Shown here piece after piece: positions 1-4,695 of a stretch of DNA of 6,217 nucleotides. The translations under genes and the position numbers were made by a program. The stretch covers positions 1-6,217 of the forward strand of contig JAIDEF010000358.1 in assembly GCA_029054965.1 (NCBI GenBank), written 5' to 3'. This stretch comes from Eubacterium sp. (GTDB taxonomy: Bacteria > Bacillota > Clostridia > Oscillospirales > Acutalibacteraceae). A model generated the notes under the pieces. It was given only the letters and a program-made list of their open reading frames with translations, made no database searches and had not been told where the DNA came from. Within the stretch, counting starts at the first letter, position 1, and every line of letters starts with the position of its first letter.

Positions 1-2
1 AA

Positions 3-209
3 GAACGCAAAAAACATAAAACATGTTTATCTGCACAAGATGGCGTTGATATTAATTTACTTTTGCAGGAAATAATTGATAAAGATGTATATAAATCAGA
101 TTACGAAAGCATAACCTCTTCTCTTTTATTTGAAGAGATTGAATACTGTACAGCAGTTAAAGCTTTGCAAATTATTATAGATAGTAAGTTGTTTCAAGAA
201 GTGTATTGA
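3..209 (+). CDS. 3' end of an unrecognised gene (5' end outside the window)
   Basis: An open frame enters from the left edge and runs 68 codons to a TGA at 207..209. The other two + frames close early (a TAA at 16..18 and another at 73..75), so this is the only open one here. The product tail is charged and then helical-looking, with many Asp, Glu, Ile and Leu residues (for example NLLLQEIIDKD), and it ends in LFQEVY. I do not recognise the family, and no ATG is in frame, so the start is taken to be upstream. Its last 35 bp overlap the end of the convergent HTH gene. If the skin-like interpretation holds, it is an accessory gene of that element. It could also be a chance open frame, since only its tail is visible. 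Confidence 0.42.
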   Translation, partial: ERKKHKTCLSAQDGVDINLLLQEIIDKDVYKSDYESITSSLLFEEIEYCTAVKALQIIIDSKLFQEVY

Positions 210-759
210 AAATCTCCCATTTTTCATAAGTAATTTGAGATTTATTATTTTCCCATTTAGACACAGTTTTCTTATTGACTGAAAATATATTTGCAAATTC
301 AAATTGCGTAAGATTATGTTTTTGACGACATGATTTTATCTGCTCACCTTGGTTGTTTAGTAGGAACAGCTGATAGGGTGAGCAGATTTTTTGTGCGTCT
401 AAATCTAAAATATTGCACAATTTTTTAAGCTTGTCCGCATTATGTAAATCGTATTTATTCTGTTCAATTCGTATTAGAGTATCGACACTGATACCAACAA
501 TGTTTGCTACCTGCTTTATAGTCATATGCTTTTCAATTCTCTGCTTTTTAACAGCACCGCCAAAGGTTGTATCATCAATTTCATTAAACGCATTAAAAGA
601 ATAATGTTTATAATTATTAACTTTAAGTTTAACACAAAACAGGGGAGAGTATTCAACTTTGCCATTCTTAATTCTATGCAGGATATATGCGTTGGATAAT
701 GACATGAACACAATCCATTTATCAATTTCAGGCAAAATGCATGCTTTTTGCAACTTCAA
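175..759 (-). CDS. DNA-binding regulator with two XRE-type helix-turn-helix domains
   Basis: The 194-residue product has two HTH domains. The first spans about residues 69-121, with a typical core TIKQVANIVGISVDTLIRIE and then a short helix pair ending in NILDLD. The second spans about 138-188 and contains LTQFEFANIFSVNKKTVSKWE. The N-terminal 60 residues (WIVFMSLSNAYILHRI, then SPLFCVKLKV) are not recognised; they look like a small beta-rich domain. There is no signal peptide or membrane segment. Proteins of this make-up are usually repressors or switch regulators of phages and integrative elements, which fits a place at the edge of a sigK-splitting element. The start is uncertain: TTG at 757..759 keeps the longest frame but has no clear Shine-Dalgarno sequence, and the first in-frame ATG is at 703..705 (residue 19), also without one. 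The gene follows the sigK fragment by 17 bp on the same strand, and its end overlaps the gene at 3..209. The DNA-binding call is firm; the target is unknown. Confidence 0.8.
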   Translation of the reverse strand: MKLQKACILPEIDKWIVFMSLSNAYILHRIKNGKVEYSPLFCVKLKVNNYKHYSFNAFNEIDDTTFGGAVKKQRIEKHMTIKQVANIVGISVDTLIRIEQNKYDLHNADKLKKLCNILDLDAQKICSPYQLFLLNNQGEQIKSCRQKHNLTQFEFANIFSVNKKTVSKWENNKSQITYEKWEIFNTLLETTYYL

Positions 760-776
760 AGTGCAAATTGTTGCTG

Positions 777-1124
777 TTATGTTAGTATAGCATTTTCAAT
801 ACAACGGCTGGCATATGTGGCAAGCCGGACATTTTTGTCTGCTTTGAATGAGTCTATAGCCTTAATTAATCCTATTGTTCCTATGCTTATTAAGTCGTCG
901 GTGTCATTTGTTTTTGAATAATATTTTTTTACTATATGGCTTACAAGCCTGAGATTTTTTTCAATAAGTATTGCTCTTGCGTTTTTATCTCCTTCCTCCA
1001 TTCTTTTCAGCATCTCAGCCTCTTCCTTCGGACTGAGCGGCTTTGGAAAGCTGGAGGTGTTTTGAATATGCAATATGAAATAAATTAAATGTGCCGATAT
1101 GGCAGAAAGTATTGCAGTAAACAT
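777..1124 (-). CDS. sigK: Sporulation sigma factor SigK, N-terminal half (gene split)
   Basis: SigK is the late mother-cell sigma factor of sporulation. This 115-residue piece starts with a hydrophobic pro-sequence (about residues 2-22, including AILSAISAHLIYFILHI). Then comes FPKPLSPKEEAEML, close to the FPQPLSSSEE of B. subtilis pro-SigK. Region 2 follows: ARAILIEKNLRLVSHIVKKY at about 49-68, core-binding DLISIGTIGLIKAIDSF at 77-93, and LATYASRCIEN at 101-111. Sequence after CIEN is AILT and a stop, where SigK family members continue ENEILM and on through regions 3 and 4. The rest of region 2.4 and all of regions 3 and 4 (the -35 binding part) are missing, so the piece cannot act alone. The ATG at 1122..1124 is preferred because GGGTGAT at 1129..1135 is placed as its ribosome binding site; ATG 1128..1130 and GTG 1131..1133 are alternatives in the same frame. 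It matches the spoIVCB half-gene of B. subtilis in extent and is divergent from uvrB. The family assignment is confident; whether it is rejoined or a relic is inference. Confidence 0.88.
   Translation of the reverse strand: MFTAILSAISAHLIYFILHIQNTSSFPKPLSPKEEAEMLKRMEEGDKNARAILIEKNLRLVSHIVKKYYSKTNDTDDLISIGTIGLIKAIDSFKADKNVRLATYASRCIENAILT
784..792 (-). promoter_or_regulatory. Possible extended -10 promoter for the HTH gene
   Basis: Read on the minus strand, 792..784 is TGCTATACT, matching the extended -10 form TGnTATAAT with one mismatch. No -35 hexamer stands at the usual distance, which extended -10 promoters can do without. Transcription would start near 777, about 18 bases before the TTG of the HTH gene. 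The motif lies exactly at the loss of sigK homology. This rests on a short AT-rich motif, so it is tentative. Confidence 0.28.
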
Positions 1125-1128
1125 TTTC

Positions 1129-1135
1129 ATCACCC
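1129..1135 (-). promoter_or_regulatory. Ribosome binding site that decides the sigK start
   Basis: On the minus strand, 1135..1129 reads GGGTGAT, matching the GGTGAT part of the full Shine-Dalgarno sequence. Its G run ends 8 bases before the ATG at 1122..1124, which is good spacing for that codon. It overlaps the GTG (1131..1133) and ATG (1128..1130) candidates, arguing against them as starts. Confidence 0.5.
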
Positions 1136-1140
1136 AAGGA

Positions 1141-1169
1141 ATAGTATTCTTTTTACTAATTTTATATGC
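1141..1169 (-). promoter_or_regulatory. SigE-type promoter for sigK
   Basis: On the minus strand, GCATATA (1169..1163) is followed after 14 bases by AATACTAT (1148..1141). The B. subtilis SigE pattern is about GCATATT, 13-15 bases, CATACAAT; the matches are 6 of 7 and 6 of 8. Known: sigK is transcribed by SigE RNA polymerase in the mother cell. The predicted RNA start is near 1134-1135, right at the ribosome binding site, which gives an unusually short leader of about 10 bases before ATG 1124. The motif match and its position directly upstream of sigK support each other. Confidence 0.6.
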
Positions 1170-1191
1170 CTTGCAGCTTTAAAATTTTTTA

Positions 1192-1205
1192 AGAACAAAA
1201 GTTCG
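1192..1205. promoter_or_regulatory. LexA (SOS box) operator-like palindrome
   Basis: The + strand reads AGAACAAAAGTTCG; the minus strand reads CGAACTTTTGTTCT. This fits the Gram-positive LexA site core GAAC-N4-GTTC, with the outer C/G pair present on one side (Bacillus consensus CGAAC-N4-GTTYG/C). It lies 19 bp upstream of the -35 of the uvrB promoter, in the spacer shared with sigK. Known: uvrB and uvrA are SOS genes in Bacillus. A site this far upstream of the promoter would need to act at a distance or cover a second start, so direct control is inferred. Confidence 0.55.
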
Positions 1206-1224
1206 AGATTTTTTGCTAAATCTA

Positions 1225-1253
1225 TTGAAAAATATTTTTATTTATCATATAAT
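1225..1253 (+). promoter_or_regulatory. Sigma-A promoter of the uvrB operon
   Basis: TTGAAA (1225..1230), a 17-bp spacer and a perfect TATAAT (1248..1253) form a near-consensus housekeeping promoter. A second TATAAT overlaps at 1253..1258, but its spacer would be 22 bp, so the first is preferred. RNA would start near 1260, giving a leader of about 38 bases before the uvrB ATG. No riboswitch or attenuator fits in that leader. Confidence 0.72.
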
Positions 1254-1297
1254 ATAATGAATGTAAAAATTTATTAAAACAGAGTCAGGGAGCTATT

Positions 1298-3250
1298 ATG
1301 GACAAGTTTAAGCTGGTGTCAAAATTTAAACCGACAGGAGATCAGCCTGAAGCTATTGATGCTTTGGTAAAGGGCGTTCTTCGTGGTGATAAGGAACAGA
1401 CGCTTATGGGTGTTACCGGCTCAGGTAAAACCTTTACTATGGCAAATATTATTGAAAAGGTTAATCGTCCAACACTCGTTCTTGCACATAATAAAACCCT
1501 TGCTGCACAGCTTTGCAGTGAGTTTAGGGAGTTTTTTCCTGAAAACGCAGTAGAATATTTTGTGTCCTATTATGACTATTATCAGCCTGAGGCATATGTT
1601 CCTACAACTGATACTTATATCGAGAAGGACAGCTCAATCAATGATGAGATAGATAAGCTGCGTCATTCTGCTACAGCATCATTATTTGAACGGCGTGATG
1701 TAATAATTGTTGCATCAGTATCCTGTATTTACTCAATCGGTGACCCTATAGATTATCAGAGCATGGTGATTTCTCTCAGAACAGGCAAGGAAATCGGCAG
1801 AGATGAGTTGATTGAAAGGCTTGTTTCGATTCAGTATGAAAGAAATGATATTAATTTTGTAAGAAATAAGTTCAGGGTTCGTGGTGACACACTCGAAATC
1901 TTTCCTGCAGGCTCCTCGGGTAATGCGATAAGGGTTGAATTTTTCGGTGATGATATTGACCGTATATGTGAAATAAATCCATTAACAGGCAAGGTTGAGG
2001 GTATTTTATCTCACGTTTGTATATATCCTGCATCACACTATGTTGTCGGTCAGGAAAAAATGAATATTGCTATTGAAAAAATTTATAATGAAATGGTTGA
2101 GCGAGTTGCATATTTTGAAGAAAATGGCAAGCTGCTTGAAGCACAGCGTATAAAAGAACGCACAATGAATGATATTGAGATGCTCAGAGAAACGGGTTTC
2201 TGCAAGGGTATTGAGAACTATTCTGCCGTTATGAGCGGCAGAAAGCCAGGTGCTGCACCATTTGCGCTTATTGATTATATGCCGGATGATTTTCTACTGT
2301 TCTGTGACGAGAGCCACGTTATGCTGCCACAGGTCAGAGGAATGTATGCAGGAGATAAAGCAAGAAAGGAAAGCCTTGTTGAATATGGCTTCAGACTGCC
2401 GTCTGCACTCGATAACAGACCGATGCAGTTTGATGAGTTCTATAAAAAAATCAATCAGGTCATATTTACCTCTGCAACACCGAATGCTTTTGAAAAGGAG
2501 CACAGCACGCAGATTGTTGAGCAGGTGATAAGACCTACAGGGCTTCTTGACCCGGTTATTAATGTTAAGCCTACTGAGGATCAGATGGATGATCTTCTTA
2601 GTGAAATTAATATGAGGACAGAGCGTAAGGAGCGTGTACTCGTTACAACTCTTACAAAGGCAATGGCTGAGGATCTGACAAAATATCTTGAAGGCTTTGA
2701 CGTTAAGGTGCGTTATATGCACCACGATATAGATACTATTGAAAGAATGGAAATTATCCGTGATTTAAGGCTTGGAGAATTTGATGTTCTTGTTGGTATA
2801 AATCTTCTGCGAGAGGGTCTTGATATACCCGAGGTTTCTCTTGTTGCAATTCTTGATGCTGATAAAGAGGGATTTCTGCGCAGTGAAACTTCACTTGTCC
2901 AGACTATAGGACGTGCCGCAAGAAATGAAAACGGTGAGGTTATTATGTATGCTGACAGTGTTACACCGTCAATGGAGCGTGCTATAACCGAAACAGTCAG
3001 ACGACGTGATATTCAGCAAAAATACAATGAAGCACACGGCATAACACCTAAAACCATTAAAAAGGATGTTCGTCAGGTTATCGAAATTACCTCAAAAGAA
3101 AAATTATCGGGTAAGAAGAAGCATTTGACAAAGAAGGAAAAACAGTTAATGATTCAGCAGCTAACCCGTGAAATGAAGGAGGCTGCACGTATGCTTGAGT
3201 TTGAGCATGCCGCATATCTTCGTGACCAGATTGCAGAATTGGAAAAATAG
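1298..3250 (+). CDS. uvrB: UvrB, excinuclease ABC subunit B
   Basis: UvrB is the damage-verifying, ATP-driven helicase-like subunit of nucleotide excision repair in the cytoplasm; UvrA loads it, and it then recruits UvrC for incision. The 650-residue product is full length for the family. Visible motifs in order: [11 protein letters not shown] at 10-20, Walker A GVTGSGKT at 38-45, the beta-hairpin that clamps DNA ([20 protein letters not shown] at about 89-108), the DEAD-like CDESH at 336-340, TSATP at 391-395, [18 protein letters not shown] at 499-516, the arginine-finger motif QTIGRAARN at 535-543, and a C-terminal UVR domain at about 612-649 that binds UvrC or UvrA. The residue before DESH is Cys where Val is more usual; this should not matter. 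ATG 1298 is preceded by AGGGAG at 1287..1292, 5 bp away. It is the first gene of the operon with the MATE gene and uvrA, behind a sigma-A promoter and a LexA-like box. Identification is essentially certain. Confidence 0.98.
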   Translation: MDKFKLVSKFKPTGDQPEAIDALVKGVLRGDKEQTLMGVTGSGKTFTMANIIEKVNRPTLVLAHNKTLAAQLCSEFREFFPENAVEYFVSYYDYYQPEAYVPTTDTYIEKDSSINDEIDKLRHSATASLFERRDVIIVASVSCIYSIGDPIDYQSMVISLRTGKEIGRDELIERLVSIQYERNDINFVRNKFRVRGDTLEIFPAGSSGNAIRVEFFGDDIDRICEINPLTGKVEGILSHVCIYPASHYVVGQEKMNIAIEKIYNEMVERVAYFEENGKLLEAQRIKERTMNDIEMLRETGFCKGIENYSAVMSGRKPGAAPFALIDYMPDDFLLFCDESHVMLPQVRGMYAGDKARKESLVEYGFRLPSALDNRPMQFDEFYKKINQVIFTSATPNAFEKEHSTQIVEQVIRPTGLLDPVINVKPTEDQMDDLLSEINMRTERKERVLVTTLTKAMAEDLTKYLEGFDVKVRYMHHDIDTIERMEIIRDLRLGEFDVLVGINLLREGLDIPEVSLVAILDADKEGFLRSETSLVQTIGRAARNENGEVIMYADSVTPSMERAITETVRRRDIQQKYNEAHGITPKTIKKDVRQVIEITSKEKLSGKKKHLTKKEKQLMIQQLTREMKEAARMLEFEHAAYLRDQIAELEK

Positions 3251-3276
3251 ATTAAAGATTATTAGGAATACTAAAA

Positions 3277-4695
3277 ATGACAAGGTTATTTAATGATAAA
3301 AAGTTTTGGAAAACTGCAGTAAGGCTTACTGTGCCTGTTGCACTGCAGAATTTGCTGACAAGCTCTTTTACTCTGGCGGATACTCTGCTTGTCAGCTCGC
3401 TTGGAACTGTTGCTCTTTCCGCCGTCGGAATGATAGGACAGTGGGCATGGCTGATGAATATGATTTTAGTCGGCTTCTGTTCGGCAACATCAGTGTTTAT
3501 TTCTCAGTACTGGGGTATTCAGGATTTAAAGAAAATACGTCATATCGGCGGTATATCCATAGCATTTTCACTTGGTGTATCGGTTTTGTTTACAGTTGTA
3601 AGTATTGGAATACCGCAATATGTAATAAGGATATTTAACTCTGACCCTGAGGTTGTATCTGTTGGTGCAGAATATTTAAAGGTTGTTGCATTTTCATATA
3701 TTCCTATTGCTTTAACCAACATTCTTGCTGCTGTTCTCAGAGCGGTTGAAGAGGTTAAGCTTCCAATGTATGCATCTGCATTTACTACTGTTTTAAATAT
3801 TTTTCTTGATTATGCTATGATTTTCGGTAAATTCGGTTTCCCTCAAATGGGCGTTAAGGGTGCAGCCTTGGCTACGGTTATATCTGCATGGCTCGGTGTG
3901 GTTATGATTATCGTTATATCACTGTTTCAAAAAAATCTTATTGCTACAAAGTCCAAAGAATTTTTTAAATTCAACAGGATTGAGATTAAGGAATATTTAA
4001 AAAAGGCAATACCGATTGTTGTTAATGAAAGTATGTGGGGACTGGGTACCTTCACCTATAATATTATTTACGGCAATATGGGCTATGAGTATTTTTCAGC
4101 CCTTACGATTGTAAGAAGCTTTGAAAATATCTGCTTTGTTCTCTTTATTGGTATATGCAGTGCATCGTCTGTTATGATAGGCAAGTCAATTGGTATGGGT
4201 GAGATTAAAAAGGGCATTGAGGATTCAAAGCGTTTTTCAATAATTGTTCCTGTTATTGCGGCCTTTGTGTCTGTCCTGATTATTGTTTTCAGACATCAGC
4301 TTGTAAATATATTCAATATGGGCAGCAATATAAGTCAGCTTGCAATAGATACGGCAGGTATAATGATGCTGATTTATGCAATAGCTTTTCCGTTCAGAAT
4401 GTTCCCGTATCTGCAAATTGTGTCAATATTCCGCTCGGGTGGTGATACCTTCACAGGTGCTAAGTTTGAGCTGATATGTCTGTGGCTGATGTCAGTTCCT
4501 GCAACACTCATTGCAGTTTATATATTTAAAGTACCGTTTTTGGCGGCATATGCAATTATGTACATTTTTGAGGATATTCCCAAGGTAATATGCTGTTTAA
4601 AATTTTATTTTTCAAAAAAATGGATAAAGCCTGTAACGGAGGAGGGCAGAAAGGCTCTCGCAAAATTACAGCAGGCAGAGGTTAAGGATGAATAA
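3277..4695 (+). CDS. MATE-family multidrug/metabolite exporter
   Basis: The 472-residue product is a polytopic membrane protein with the layout of MATE transporters: about 12 hydrophobic helices in two MatE repeats, roughly residues 17-177 and 242-400. The start is typical: FWKTAVRLTVPVALQNLL, then a first helix hairpin with DTLLVSSLG and AVGMIGQW. The end of helix 4-5 carries AAVLRAVEEVKLPMY, and the second half repeats a similar plan with IFRSGGDTFTG. MATE proteins export cationic drugs or metabolites in exchange for Na+ or H+; the substrate cannot be read from sequence. There is no cleavable signal peptide. ATG 3277 has AGGA at 3264..3267. It begins 26 bp after uvrB ends, and its last 8 bp overlap the start of uvrA, so it is co-transcribed with both. 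The MATE family includes DinF, which in E. coli is encoded next to lexA and SOS-induced, so damage-linked expression is plausible here. A specific name is not justified. Confidence 0.94.
   Translation: MTRLFNDKKFWKTAVRLTVPVALQNLLTSSFTLADTLLVSSLGTVALSAVGMIGQWAWLMNMILVGFCSATSVFISQYWGIQDLKKIRHIGGISIAFSLGVSVLFTVVSIGIPQYVIRIFNSDPEVVSVGAEYLKVVAFSYIPIALTNILAAVLRAVEEVKLPMYASAFTTVLNIFLDYAMIFGKFGFPQMGVKGAALATVISAWLGVVMIIVISLFQKNLIATKSKEFFKFNRIEIKEYLKKAIPIVVNESMWGLGTFTYNIIYGNMGYEYFSALTIVRSFENICFVLFIGICSASSVMIGKSIGMGEIKKGIEDSKRFSIIVPVIAAFVSVLIIVFRHQLVNIFNMGSNISQLAIDTAGIMMLIYAIAFPFRMFPYLQIVSIFRSGGDTFTGAKFELICLWLMSVPATLIAVYIFKVPFLAAYAIMYIFEDIPKVICCLKFYFSKKWIKPVTEEGRKALAKLQQAEVKDE
4677..4681 (+). promoter_or_regulatory. 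uvrA ribosome binding site inside the MATE gene
   Basis: AGAGG lies within the last codons of the MATE gene, 6 bp before the uvrA ATG at 4688..4690. Because the MATE stop (4693..4695) comes after the uvrA start, ribosomes ending on the MATE gene can restart directly; translational coupling of transporter and UvrA is likely. Confidence 0.6.

Larger units (their letters stand above)
1..795. mobile_element. One end of a putative skin-like element that splits sigK
   Basis: This segment lies between the window edge and the point where sigK homology is lost. What is seen: the minus-strand SigK reading frame is well conserved up to Arg-Cys-Ile-Glu-Asn (ending near 793), then becomes unrelated sequence with a stop at 777..779. 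None of the three minus-strand frames beyond that point resumes the SigK sequence, so a simple frameshift is excluded. The flanking DNA carries a phage-type double-HTH regulator and an unknown gene. Known: in Bacillus subtilis the skin element interrupts sigK at this same part of region 2.4, and sigK is also split in C. difficile; a serine recombinase excises the element in the mother cell. Inferred: this is the element end next to the sigK N-terminal half. No recombinase and no sigK C-terminal half are in view; both would have to lie to the left. The exact boundary is uncertain, roughly 780..795. Confidence 0.55.

Noticed and set aside
794..799. TTGAAA on the minus strand as a -35 for the HTH gene
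   Set aside because: It lies in conserved sigK codons, and the hexamer 17 bp downstream (CAGCAA, 776..771) is not a -10.
777..800. Early stop in sigK as a sequencing error or simple frameshift
   Set aside because: I read all three minus-strand frames past the break; none resumes region 2.4, 3 or 4 of SigK, so an indel alone cannot explain it.
1089..1277. 62-codon + strand open frame across the sigK start and the uvrB spacer
   Set aside because: It overlaps the start of sigK, the LexA-like box and the uvrB promoter, and its product resembles no protein.
2294..2725. 143-codon open frame on the minus strand inside uvrB
   Set aside because: It lies wholly antisense to a certain gene, has no ribosome site, and its product is Cys/His-rich low-quality sequence without a domain.
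3251..3276. Terminator or promoter between uvrB and the MATE gene
   Set aside because: The 26-bp gap has no hairpin and no promoter pair, only a ribosome site for the MATE gene.
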